From: Paraburkholderia adhaesiva
GTDB taxonomy: Bacteria; Pseudomonadota; Gammaproteobacteria; Burkholderiales; Burkholderiaceae
Length of the DNA stretch: 64,000 bases
Direction of reading: 5' to 3'
Assembly: GCF_021390575.1 (NCBI RefSeq)
Contig: NZ_JAJEJQ010000001.1
Span: forward strand, 2,952,501 to 3,016,500
Of the stretch, positions 9,839 through 18,800 are shown in pieces (position 1 is the stretch's first letter; every line of letters starts with the position of its first letter). Both the position numbers and the translations under genes were made by a program. Under the pieces are notes generated by a model. The model was not told the origin of the DNA. It did not search any database and saw only the letters and a list, made by a program, of their open reading frames with translations.

Positions 9839-9942
9839 GCCTTGTCTGTCCTTTACGTGAGGGCGGCTCGCCCCAGGGGACACTAGCATACCCGCGCCTT
9901 GTGAATCGCGCTGCAGCAATTCCGGGAGGGTAAACGCCCGCT

Positions 9943-11226
9943 TTATGCTGTTTGCACGGCCACTTCACGCGGACCCCGATTGATCCACAGTACGAGGAAC
10001 GACGCAACGAGACACAGCCCGCCGGAAATCATCGACGCCACCGTGTAAGTGCCGAGGCTCGAGCGCAAAAGTCCCGCGCCGTAGGCCGCGAACGCCGCAC
10101 CGAGTTGGTGTCCCGCCACCACCCAGCCGAAGACGATCGGCGCGCGCTCCTTGCCGTAAACGTCGGTGGTGAGACGCACCGTCGGCGGCACGGTCGCGAT
10201 CCAGTCGAGTCCGTAGAACACGGCGAAGATCGGGAGCCCGAAGAACTCGATGCCGAACGCGTGCGGGAGATAGATCAGCGAAAGACCGCGCAGGCCGTAG
10301 TACCAGAAGAGCAACACGCGGCTGTTGAAGCGGTCCGAAAGCCAGCCCGACAGCGTCGTGCCGAAGAGGTCGAAGATGCCCATCGCCGCGAGCAGCGACG
10401 CGCCCTGAACCTCCGACAAGCCGTAGTCGCCGCACATCGCGATGAGGTGGGTGCCGACGTAGCCGTTCGTGCTCGCGCCGCAGATGAAAAAACTGAAGAA
10501 GAGCAGCCAGAAGTCACGCGTGCGGCTTGCCGATGTGAGCGCGCCGAACGCGATCTTCAGCGGATTGCCCTGCGGCTGTGGCGGCGCGGGCGGCATGTCG
10601 TGCCCTTCGCCATAAGGGCGCAGCTTCATGTCGGCGGGCCGCTCCGGCAACAGCAACGCGACGAGCGGAATCACCACCGCCGACGCCGCCGCGACCACCA
10701 GCACAACCGGCTGCCAGCCGTACTTCTGCGCGATTGCCGCGAGGAACGGCAGGAACACGAGCTGACCGGTGGCCGAGCTTGCGGTGAGGATGCCCATCGC
10801 CAGACCGCGATGCGTGGTGAACCAGCGCGTCACCACGGTTGCCGACAGCGACAGCGCCGCGACGCCCGTCGCACCGCCGACCATCACGCCCCAGATCAGC
10901 ACCATCTGCCACGGGTGCGTCATCAGCGACGACAGCGCCACGCCACCGCCCATCGTGCCGAGCGCTGCGAGCAATGTCGGACGCACGCCAAAACGCTGCA
11001 TCGCCGCCGCCGCGAACGGCCCCATGAGGCCGTAGAGCGCAATGTTCACGGAAATCGCGAGCGAAATCGTCGCTCGGCTCCAGCCGAACTGATGCTCGAG
11101 CGGAATCATCATCACGCTCGGTGTCGCCCGCGTGCCGGCGGCCGCCAGCAAGACGAGAAACACCACCGCCACGACGAACCATCCGTAGTGGAAACGCCCG
11201 CCGATCCATCTAGCTGCCCAGTTCAT
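9943..11226 (-). CDS. MFS transporter, OFA/monocarboxylate-like
   Basis: This 427-residue inner-membrane protein has twelve predicted helices in two halves, a charged central loop (about 200-225, RPADMKLRPYGEG) and the MFS loop 2-3 segment FGVRPTLLAALG. The opening WAARWIGGRFHYGWFVV and the block WFTTHRGLAMGI resemble the oxalate/formate and monocarboxylate antiporter groups. The gene diverges from a TetR-family regulator; two matching operator-like palindromes lie in the shared control region, so the regulator very likely represses this transporter. Substrate is unknown, but a small organic acid or a drug is plausible. Confidence 0.9.
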   Translation of the reverse strand: MNWAARWIGGRFHYGWFVVAVVFLVLLAAAGTRATPSVMMIPLEHQFGWSRATISLAISVNIALYGLMGPFAAAAMQRFGVRPTLLAALGTMGGGVALSSLMTHPWQMVLIWGVMVGGATGVAALSLSATVVTRWFTTHRGLAMGILTASSATGQLVFLPFLAAIAQKYGWQPVVLVVAAASAVVIPLVALLLPERPADMKLRPYGEGHDMPPAPPQPQGNPLKIAFGALTSASRTRDFWLLFFSFFICGASTNGYVGTHLIAMCGDYGLSEVQGASLLAAMGIFDLFGTTLSGWLSDRFNSRVLLFWYYGLRGLSLIYLPHAFGIEFFGLPIFAVFYGLDWIATVPPTVRLTTDVYGKERAPIVFGWVVAGHQLGAAFAAYGAGLLRSSLGTYTVASMISGGLCLVASFLVLWINRGPREVAVQTA

Positions 11227-11308
11227 CCGTGCTCCTGTCGCCCTCGAGGAGCGGTCTCCTGCCTGATTTGGCCCGATTCGAAAACCGTGAACACATCGGC
11301 AACGGTTT

Positions 11309-11358
11309 GTTACCGATCGGTCACAAGTGTGTTGCGATCGTAGTGACCGCTCGGTAAC
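11309..11358. promoter_or_regulatory. Double TetR-type operator between the MFS and tetR genes
   Basis: Two 16-bp sites, GTTACCGATCGGTCAC at 11309-11324 and GTGACCGCTCGGTAAC at 11343-11358, are reverse complements of one another except at one base, and each is itself a near-palindrome. Their centres are 34 bp apart. They lie in the 164-bp divergent control region, as expected for autoregulation by the adjacent TetR protein. Confidence 0.8.
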
Positions 11359-11390
11359 ATGTCAAGCGTATCCCTACCGGCGAGATTGCC

Positions 11391-12038
11391 ATGACCGACC
11401 ACCCACCCACCGCCACGGACCGTCGCGCAGGCAAACCGCGTCCGCACACGACGGGCGCTCGTGCGCACGAGCATCTGCTCAACGCGGCGGGCGAACTGTT
11501 CTACCGGGATGGCGTGCGCGCCGTGGGCATCGAAGCCGTGGTCGAGCGTGCGGGCGTGAACAAGATGAGCCTGTACCGGCAGTTCTCGTCGAAGGACGAT
11601 CTGGTGGTCGCCTATCTGAAACGATGCGACGAACGATTCTTCGAACGCTTCGACGCGAGCCTCGCGAAACATCCGGGCGAGCCGGCCAGGCAGTTGCTCC
11701 AGTATTTCGACGACCTCGCGCGGCGCGCGTCAGTGCCCGGCTACCGCGGCTGTCCGTTCGTCAACGTTGCGGCGGAATTCCCGGATGCGTCGCATCCGGC
11801 GCGACGCGCGGTCGCCGACAACAAATCGAAACTGATCGCGCGGCTCACCGCGCTGGCGAAAGACGCGCGCGCAGCGGACCCCGAAGCGCTCGCCGACGCG
11901 CTCGCACTTCTGGTCGAGGGGGTCTACGCGGCGAGTCAGACATACGGAGCGGGTTGCGGCCCGATCCTTGCGGCACCGCGCATCGCAAAACTGCTGATCA
12001 ATTCGGCGTGCCCGGCAGCGCCTGACGCGGCGGCTTGA
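11391..12038 (+). CDS. TetR/AcrR family transcriptional regulator
   Basis: A 215-residue repressor. The N-terminal TetR helix-turn-helix runs from about residue 20 to 70, with the recognition-helix region VGIEAVVERAGVNKMSLYRQFSSK in family-typical form; the C-terminal half is the ligand-binding and dimerisation domain, including the conserved-looking GYRGCPFVNVAAEF segment with one Cys. It is divergent from the MFS transporter and probably binds the paired palindromes at 11309-11358. The inducing ligand is unknown. Confidence 0.94.
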   Translation: MTDHPPTATDRRAGKPRPHTTGARAHEHLLNAAGELFYRDGVRAVGIEAVVERAGVNKMSLYRQFSSKDDLVVAYLKRCDERFFERFDASLAKHPGEPARQLLQYFDDLARRASVPGYRGCPFVNVAAEFPDASHPARRAVADNKSKLIARLTALAKDARAADPEALADALALLVEGVYAASQTYGAGCGPILAAPRIAKLLINSACPAAPDAAA

Positions 12039-12119
12039 CCCGGTCAGGTGCCGATGCGCGACAGCGGCTGAGACGCCGCACCGCGCAAGACCCAAGCCAC
12101 CGGCCGGTAAAATGACGGC

Positions 12120-12704
12120 ATGACCGATAACGCCCCCCCGCCCACCGACGCCAATCCGGCCCACGCCGAGATCATCGCCGCGACCCGCCACTGGCTCACG
12201 CGCGCCGTGATCGGACTGAACCTGTGCCCGTTCGCGAAGAGCGTGCACGTGAAGAACCAGGTCCGCTATGCGATCAGCGAGGCGACCGATCTAGAGGGCG
12301 TTCTGGCCGATCTCGAGGCCGAGTTGAAGACGCTCGACGCGGCCGATCCCGAGCAGATCGACACGACGCTGCTGATCCTGCCCCATGCACTTACGGATTT
12401 CCTCGATTTCAATGACGCGACCTGGTTCGCGGATCGCCTGCTGAAACAGTTGGGGCTCGAAGGCACGCTGCAGGTCGCGAGCTTCCATCCGCAGTTCCAG
12501 TTCGAGGGCACCGAGCCCGACGACATAGAGAACTACACGAATCGCACGCCCTACCCCACGCTGCATTTGATACGCGAGGCGAGCATCGCCCGCGCGGTCG
12601 AGGCATTCCCCGACGCCTCCGACATCTATGAACGCAACATGGAAGTGCTGCGCCGCCTCGGCCATCAAGGCTGGCGCGACTGGATGAGCGAGTCCGGCGA
12701 ATAA
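12120..12704 (+). CDS. DUF1415 domain-containing protein
   Basis: This 194-residue soluble protein matches DUF1415 across its full length. Characteristic blocks are TRHWLTRAVIGLNLCPFAK near residue 25 with a conserved Cys, SFHPQFQFEG near 120, and YTNRTPYPTLHLIREASI near 135. No function has been established for the family and no catalytic site is obvious. The gene starts 81 bp after the TetR stop, on the same strand, with an AT-rich TAAAAT element just upstream of the ATG that could be a -10 box, so it may be independently transcribed. Confidence 0.88.
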   Translation: MTDNAPPPTDANPAHAEIIAATRHWLTRAVIGLNLCPFAKSVHVKNQVRYAISEATDLEGVLADLEAELKTLDAADPEQIDTTLLILPHALTDFLDFNDATWFADRLLKQLGLEGTLQVASFHPQFQFEGTEPDDIENYTNRTPYPTLHLIREASIARAVEAFPDASDIYERNMEVLRRLGHQGWRDWMSESGE

Positions 12705-12711
12705 CGCCCGC

Positions 12712-13578
12712 TCAGGCTTCCGTTGCCGCCACACCCGCCGCTTCTTCGCCTTCGTCGATGAAGAAGCGCTCCTTCAGTTCGGCAAGGCCAAACGTATCGA
12801 GGATTTCGGCGAGCCGCGCCGCGGGCTTGCGTCGCGGCAGATTCTTGTACTGGGCGATGATCAGCTCGTTTTTCATCGAGTGTTCCCAGCCGACCAGTTC
12901 CGTCACGCTCACCTGATAGCCGTGTGCCTCAAGCTGGAGGCAGCGCAGCACGTTCGTGATCTGGCTGCCGAACTCGCGAGTGTGCAGCGGGTGACGCCAG
13001 ATCTCGGCGAGCGCCTGGCCGAGTGACTTGCCCTTGTTGCGTCGCAGCACCCCCGCCACCTCTGCCTGACAGCACGGCACGACGACGATGTAGCGCGCCT
13101 TTTTCTTCAGTGCGAAGCGCAGCGCATCATCGGTGGCGGTATCGCAGGCATGCAATCCCGTCACGATATCGACGGTGGTCGGCAGCTGGGTCGATGTAAT
13201 GGAATCCGCAACCGACAGATTCAGAAACGACATGCCCCCAAAGCCCAGCCGCTCTGCCAGTTCGCGCGAGTGCTGCACGAGTTCGTCGCGCGTTTCGATG
13301 CCGAAAATGCGCGACTTGTCATGCAGTTCCTTGAAAAACAGGTCGTAGAGAATAAAACCGAGGTATGACTTGCCCGCGCCGTGGTCGACGAGCGTGATGT
13401 CCCGGCCATCCTGCTTCAGGTCCTTGAGAAGGGGCTCGATGAACTGGAACAGGTGATAGACCTGCTTGAGCTTGCGGCGGCTATCCTGGTTCATCTTGCC
13501 GTCGCGGGTCAGGATGTGAAGCTCTTTGAGGAGTTCGATCGACTGGTTCGGGCGGATTTCGTAGGTCTTGCTGGACAT
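12712..13578 (-). CDS. SAM-dependent methyltransferase, PF13679-like
   Basis: A 288-residue protein with a Rossmann-type methyltransferase core. The SAM-binding segment is VDHGAGKSYLGFILYD (near residue 85), the acidic ribose-binding residue is in GIETRDELV, and the motif DIVTGLHACDTATD plus VVPCCQAEV is typical of the Methyltransf_32 family (METTL25 relatives). The Cys pair and the GLHACD motif are family features. ATG at 13578 and GTG at 13590 are both possible starts. The gene converges with the DUF1415 gene, the two stops only 7 bp apart. Substrate is unknown. Confidence 0.82.
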   Translation of the reverse strand: MSSKTYEIRPNQSIELLKELHILTRDGKMNQDSRRKLKQVYHLFQFIEPLLKDLKQDGRDITLVDHGAGKSYLGFILYDLFFKELHDKSRIFGIETRDELVQHSRELAERLGFGGMSFLNLSVADSITSTQLPTTVDIVTGLHACDTATDDALRFALKKKARYIVVVPCCQAEVAGVLRRNKGKSLGQALAEIWRHPLHTREFGSQITNVLRCLQLEAHGYQVSVTELVGWEHSMKNELIIAQYKNLPRRKPAARLAEILDTFGLAELKERFFIDEGEEAAGVAATEA

Positions 13579-13958
13579 CGGAGCGGGCACAGAAGAAACG
13601 CCATTTGGCGGGAAACGTGCGACAGGTTACGGAAGGAATACGACTGACCTGCCATTTTACGGAAAAAGTGCAATGAGGCCGTCAATTCGCCTTCAGCGCC
13701 GGGAACGTTCACGCGCGACCGGATGCCAGAGATAGATTGGGTTGATCACAAGAGACACCGAGGGTATGTGTCCCCGATGTCCACAAATGAGCAGTCGGGA
13801 GTCGGGAGCGCGACTGGGCGGCAATAGTCTGGACAGCGGACTGGTCAGCGCGTTCGGGAGGTGGCGCCGGCACTGCCGGTACCGACAGAACAGGCACGTT
13901 GCGGCTCGCCGATGCGCACAGAGCGCTCGACCCTGGACGTCCTTGCATGGGGCATGTG
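13579..13958. other. 380-bp intergenic region
   Basis: This divergent region lies between the methyltransferase and the small unknown gene. I see no convincing gene. A short direct repeat GTCGGGAGTCGGGAG occurs near 13796, and the last part is open in frame with the downstream small gene, so that gene could start earlier than given. Confidence 0.5.
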
Positions 13959-14279
13959 ATGAACACGATTCCAGACGGAAACGCCGAGCAGAAATTCCAG
14001 GAACTGCTCACCAAACTGCTCGCCGTTCCTGAGTGGACGGAAAAGCAGCAACTGGAACTCGAGATGGCGCGCGACATCTCGATGGAAATGCTGAGGATAG
14101 CTGAGGAAATGCGTGACGGCACCGCAGATCTCGAAACCTGCCTGATCCTGCTGAAATACGCGAAGGTGCTCGACTTCGTGATGTCGGCGCTCGCCGCGCG
14201 CCGCGATATCAAGCCGCAGACGCTGCGCGTGATTTTCAAGCTTGCGGGCCTGAAGGTCGACGAGGCGTATCCGGGCTGA
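13959..14279 (+). CDS. Small helical protein of unknown function
   Basis: This 106-residue product is rich in Leu, Glu, Lys and Met and looks entirely alpha-helical, with one Cys and no signal peptide or membrane segment. It has the heptad-like helices EQKFQELLTKLLAV, EMLRIAEEMRDG and CLILLKYAKVLDFVMSAL. I do not recognise a family. The ATG at 13959 (MNTIPDGN) is preferred, but the frame is open upstream with an ATG four codons earlier. The codon use is like that of neighbouring genes, supporting a real gene. It is isolated, with the next gene on the opposite strand 157 bp away. Confidence 0.68.
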   Translation: MNTIPDGNAEQKFQELLTKLLAVPEWTEKQQLELEMARDISMEMLRIAEEMRDGTADLETCLILLKYAKVLDFVMSALAARRDIKPQTLRVIFKLAGLKVDEAYPG

Positions 14280-14436
14280 CGCGACTCTGAGCAGCGATCA
14301 CCGAGCGGCCGAAGCGGGTGCCTGGCGCCAGCGCATCGGCCGCACCGCTCGTTGCGCCGCAGTCACACGTGCGACGTCGCGCGTTACCGCGTGCAGCCCT
14401 ACTCCCGCAGTGCACCAGGGTATGCACGCCCGTGCG

Positions 14437-15570
14437 TCAAGCGCCCCGAACCTTCAATCGCCAGAGTGAAGTCACTTCCTTCGCGCGCGCTTCGTGGAGT
14501 GGATCGGTGCGGTCGGCGGCCTTCGGGTGACGCGCCCGGATATCCTCGCGGCCAATTACCTGGAGACCCGCGTTCGCAATCATCTCCACGAGTGCTTCGC
14601 GCGAGCGCAAGCCCAGATGTTCTGCGAAGTCCGAGAGGATCAGCCAACCTTCTCCACCTGGCTCCAGGTGGTCTTTCAGCCCGTCGAGGTAGCCGCGCAG
14701 CATGCGGCTGTCGGGATCGAACACCGCATACTCGACAGGCGACGCGGGCCGAGCCGGCACCCACGGCGGATTGCAGACGATGAGCGGCGCACGCCCGGCC
14801 GGAAACAGGTCCGCTTCCACCACCTGGACGCGCCCACCGTAACCGAGCCGCGCGAGGTTCTCGCGTGCGCAGGCCAGCGCGCGCGGGTCCTGATCGGTGG
14901 CGACGACCTGTTTCACGCCGCGCGCCGCCAGCACCGCCGAGAGCACACCGGTACCCGTGCCGATGTCAAAGGCCAGGTCGGTCGAGGGCAACGGCGTGCG
15001 CGCGACGAGATCGACATACTCGCCGCGCACCGGTGAAAAGACGCCGTAGTACGGATGAATGCGGGCGTTATCGAGCGCCGGGATTTCGACGCCCTTCTTG
15101 CGCCATTCGTGCGCGCCGATCAGCCCGAGGAGTTCGCGCAGCGACACCGCCGACGCATCGTCCGTCGCCGGTCCCCACGCCTCCTCGCAGGCGAGCCGCA
15201 CGTCGGGTGCACGGCGCAGCGGGATTGTGTAGTCGCCTTCCAGCGGAATCAGCACCATCCCCAAAGTCCGCGCGCGTTGGGATTGAGCCTGCCGGTGCAG
15301 GTTGAACGCGTCGAGCAGCGAAGCCGGCGCCTTGCGTGGTTTGCGGTCGGTGCGGCGCGCCATGGCCTGCAGCAATTGGCGAGCATTCTGGTAGTCGCCG
15401 CGCCACAGGAGCGCCGTGCCTTCGCAAGCGAGCCGGTAAGCGGCGTCGGCCGTGGTGCGATCGTCCGCGAGGACAACGCGTTTCGGCGCCGGCACGCCGG
15501 CCTCCGAACGCCAGCGGACGGTGCGGGGGCCGTCCGTATCGGGCCAGCTGAGGGTGGGAAAATCGTTCAT
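14437..15570 (-). CDS. Class I SAM-dependent methyltransferase, MTS/RNA-methylase-like
   Basis: This 377-residue protein combines an N-terminal accessory region (about 1-185) with a C-terminal methyltransferase-small domain. Motif I is LAFDIGTGTGVLSAVLAARG at about 200, the acidic residue follows in VVATDQDPRAL, and the catalytic-type motif is IVCNPPWVPARP. An NPPW motif is usual for N-methylation of adenine, guanine or glutamine, so rRNA guanine or protein glutamine methylation is plausible. The gene lies opposite the large DNA methyltransferase, 227 bp apart and divergent. No gene symbol is warranted. Confidence 0.8.
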   Translation of the reverse strand: MNDFPTLSWPDTDGPRTVRWRSEAGVPAPKRVVLADDRTTADAAYRLACEGTALLWRGDYQNARQLLQAMARRTDRKPRKAPASLLDAFNLHRQAQSQRARTLGMVLIPLEGDYTIPLRRAPDVRLACEEAWGPATDDASAVSLRELLGLIGAHEWRKKGVEIPALDNARIHPYYGVFSPVRGEYVDLVARTPLPSTDLAFDIGTGTGVLSAVLAARGVKQVVATDQDPRALACARENLARLGYGGRVQVVEADLFPAGRAPLIVCNPPWVPARPASPVEYAVFDPDSRMLRGYLDGLKDHLEPGGEGWLILSDFAEHLGLRSREALVEMIANAGLQVIGREDIRARHPKAADRTDPLHEARAKEVTSLWRLKVRGA

Positions 15571-15797
15571 AGGTTACGTGTGCAAAACGGCACTGCCGGA
15601 GCGGCGCCATCATATAGCAGAGCGGGACAGAAAGCTTCGCCGACGAGGCTTGCCATGATCATCGCCCACCTGTCCGCGGGCGTCGACCCGTCCGAACGTC
15701 ATAGGCGCCATGGCGGTGCGATTAAAATGGGCGGCGACCATCGACGCGGACCGACGCCAACCCACGCCCATCGACGCGCATCGACACCAGGCGAGCC

Positions 15798-18578
15798 ATG
15801 CCCGAGACCAAACCGAAGAAACGCGCACGTTCGCGCCGCGCCGCGCTCGACGAAGCCTTCTACGCGGAGTTGCTGCACATCGCCGGCCTGTGCGAGACCG
15901 TCGCGAACGGGAAACCGGCCATCGTCCGCCAAAGCGTGCACGAACGGTTGCGCGGATCGCTGATCGAGAACGCGCTCGCGCGCATGGAGGCGCACACGAT
16001 CGAACAGTTTGCGGACGCGGCGCCGTCGAGCCGCGAGGCGCAACGATTCGGCATCGCACTTCGGTTTTGCATCGCGTGGATCTGCCAGCTTGTGTTTCTG
16101 AAGCTGCTCGAAGCGCGGCTCCTCACGCTCCACGACAACGATCCCGCCTACGCGTTCCTGCGTTCAGACCGTATTCGCTCGTTCGCGGAACTCGACGCAC
16201 GGTGCCGCGAAGTACTCGGCGGCGATGACACCGCGACGCGCGTGCGGCTTGAGCGGATCCCGCGCTTGCCCGGCGCCTTCTTCGATCCCCGCGATTCAGG
16301 AACCGCGCCGACGACGCTCGGCGCGCTCGACGACGATCCGCCGCTCCCGCTGTTCGCCCGCTCCGTGCTCATACAGGCCGATGGTGCGCCGCGAACCGGC
16401 GCGCGCGCTCCCGTCACGTATCTGCTCGATTTCCTCGACGCCTTCGATTTCAGCTCCAGGGCGCCGCACCACGACACCCCGCGCAAACGACGCATCGACG
16501 CAGCCACCCCGGGTCTGATCTTCGAAAAGCTCAACGGCTACCGCGACGGCGCCTGGTTCACGCCAGGCCGTGTCGCGACGCTTATGTGCCGCTCGGCGAT
16601 CGAGTCGGCGGTGCTGCGACGCTTCAATCGCACCAAGGGCTGGCACTGCGAGACCATTGATAAGTTATGCGAATCTATCGACGACCTGGACGAGGCACGC
16701 AGTATCGTCGATTCGTTGTGCGTTTGTGATCCAGCCGTTGGATCGGGGCATCTGCTCGTTTCGGCGCTCAATGAGTGCGTAGCGCTCAAATCACGTCTGC
16801 GATTGCTGACCGGTCTCGACGGAAAACCCCTCACCGGTTACGACATCGAGGTCGTTGCGGACCGCCTGATCGTGAAGCGTGCCACCGGTGAGGCGCTCAA
16901 CTCACGCGAAGAGACGCGACGCCTCGACGAAGTGCTGTTCCGCGAAAAATGCGCCATCGTCGAGAACGGGCTGTACGGCGTGGATCTCAACGCCGACGCT
17001 GTGCAAATGACACGGTTGCGCCTTTGGGCCGAACTGCTCGAACACGCTGGCTATGACGAGCACGGCTGCTTCTTCCGACTGCCCGACCTCACCGCGAACA
17101 TCAAGTGCGGCAACGCGACGATCAGCCGGTTCGATATGGACGCGATATTGCGCGGCGCGCCCGTCGAGAAACGGCAGCCGATTACGTGCGATCGACAACC
17201 CGTGTCGCAACCACATAGGGCGTATGCCGCAAACCACATCGCTCAAGCACCCGACGCATTCAACGAGCGCCTGCGTCCACGTGCATCGGAAACGCGCGAC
17301 CACGACGAGCGTGTTTTCGAAAACGCATTCGAATGGCGCATCGAATTTCCCGCGATGCTCGACAACGACGGCTCCTTCCGCGGCTTCGACGCCGTAATCG
17401 CCAACCCGCCCTATATCGACTCGGAGCGCATGGTCAACGAGGGCCAGCAAGACGTGCGCGCGTACCTCGCACAACGATGGCCAGCGGCGAAAGGAAACTG
17501 GGACCTGTACGTCGTATTCATGGAACTCGGCCTCTCGCTGCTCGCGCGCGACGGCGCAATGGCCTGTCTCACACCGGACAAGTGGCTCTCGAAACCGTTC
17601 GGCGACGCATTCCGCGCTCTGCACCTCAGCAGGATCGAACGCATCGTGACACTGGGCCGCGACGTGTTCGACGAAGCACTGGTCGATTCGATTGTGACCA
17701 TCTACGCGAATTCGGGCACAGAAACCATTTCGACCGCACGGCTCGACGGCGACACGCTCACGCCGCTCGCGTCGGTACGCCAAGCGTCACTGTCTGCGCC
17801 GTGGCGGCTCGATGCGCTGCTCTCGCCGCATTACGCGTTCGCGCGGCGGATCGAGGCGTCACACCCGCGGCTCGGCTCGCTGCTTGCGTGCGAGAACGCC
17901 TGCGCGACATCGGACGCGTATCGGCTCAAGCCGCTTATCGAAGAAGCGAAAGGACGTTTCTCTCCGCGACGGCACTATCGCGTGGTCAACACCGGCACGC
18001 TCGACCGGTTCGTTTCACGCTGGGCCGCCAAGCCAATGACCTACCTCGGCGATCGCTACCACGAGCCGGTGGTGGAACGCACGCGCTTCGCCGCCGAATT
18101 CGCCAACGGCTACCGCGCGAAGGCCGACGCGAAGAAGGTCATCGTCAAGGGGCTCACGCGGCTGGATGCGACACTCGATCTGACCGGCGACGTGATTCCG
18201 GGCAAGACGACGCTGATGCTGCGTTCCGACGATGAGGACTTGCTGAAATTCGTCGCGGCGGTGATCAACAGTCCGTTGGCAGCGTTTTATTTGCGCGCGT
18301 GCTACCCGTCGTCGAGCTATAACGGCGGCATCGCATTCACGAAGGCGATGATCGATTCAGTGCCGGTGCCTGGGAGTGCTACGTTACGAACGAACGTGGT
18401 GCGGTTGGTTGATCGGTTAATCGAGCTAAGTGAGGTCGAACGCCATGCGGATCACGCAGCGATATCAGAAGCAATTGCACAGGAACTCGACGACGAACTG
18501 TACAAGGCGTTCGGTTTGTCGCTAGCAGAAATTGCGTGTGTTGAAGGCACGCTCGTAGCACGCAAGCTAACGCGGTGA
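15798..18578 (+). CDS. Eco57I/type IIG-like adenine DNA methyltransferase, solitary
   Basis: A 926-residue protein with the gamma-class N6-adenine DNA methyltransferase layout. The TPGRVATLM segment precedes motif I DPAVGSG at residues 311-317 (the usual Cys is Val), and catalytic motif IV NPPY is at 536-539. The C-terminal part from about 680 resembles a TaqI-like target-recognition domain, with VINSPLAAFYLRAC and FTKAMIDSVPVPG. The N-terminal 250 residues show no PD-(D/E)XK nuclease site that I can identify, and no restriction gene adjoins it. It could be an orphan methylase, a nuclease-degraded type IIG enzyme or part of an unrecognised defence function. It may be horizontally acquired. 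Confidence 0.85.
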   Translation: MPETKPKKRARSRRAALDEAFYAELLHIAGLCETVANGKPAIVRQSVHERLRGSLIENALARMEAHTIEQFADAAPSSREAQRFGIALRFCIAWICQLVFLKLLEARLLTLHDNDPAYAFLRSDRIRSFAELDARCREVLGGDDTATRVRLERIPRLPGAFFDPRDSGTAPTTLGALDDDPPLPLFARSVLIQADGAPRTGARAPVTYLLDFLDAFDFSSRAPHHDTPRKRRIDAATPGLIFEKLNGYRDGAWFTPGRVATLMCRSAIESAVLRRFNRTKGWHCETIDKLCESIDDLDEARSIVDSLCVCDPAVGSGHLLVSALNECVALKSRLRLLTGLDGKPLTGYDIEVVADRLIVKRATGEALNSREETRRLDEVLFREKCAIVENGLYGVDLNADAVQMTRLRLWAELLEHAGYDEHGCFFRLPDLTANIKCGNATISRFDMDAILRGAPVEKRQPITCDRQPVSQPHRAYAANHIAQAPDAFNERLRPRASETRDHDERVFENAFEWRIEFPAMLDNDGSFRGFDAVIANPPYIDSERMVNEGQQDVRAYLAQRWPAAKGNWDLYVVFMELGLSLLARDGAMACLTPDKWLSKPFGDAFRALHLSRIERIVTLGRDVFDEALVDSIVTIYANSGTETISTARLDGDTLTPLASVRQASLSAPWRLDALLSPHYAFARRIEASHPRLGSLLACENACATSDAYRLKPLIEEAKGRFSPRRHYRVVNTGTLDRFVSRWAAKPMTYLGDRYHEPVVERTRFAAEFANGYRAKADAKKVIVKGLTRLDATLDLTGDVIPGKTTLMLRSDDEDLLKFVAAVINSPLAAFYLRACYPSSSYNGGIAFTKAMIDSVPVPGSATLRTNVVRLVDRLIELSEVERHADHAAISEAIAQELDDELYKAFGLSLAEIACVEGTLVARKLTR

Positions 18579-18800
18579 TCTGAATCCGCGTCAAAAACGC
18601 GCATCTGTGCGCACCGTCCCGGCGACGGTCGTGCTTGAGATCGAACTGGCCGCAACGCCAATTCTTACCTGAACCCTTTCCTCCAATTACAAACGCGCCA
18701 CCCGGTGCAAGAGTCCGCATACGATTGCGCCGACGGAGGGACATGTCCAACCGTCACCGTCGGAAATCGACCATATCGCACATTCACCGAGGGGTTACAC

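Noticed and set aside
13709..14239. A 176-codon minus-strand frame opposite the small helical gene
   Set aside because: The product is Ser/Arg-rich with no motif, and the plus-strand frame is coherent and helical.
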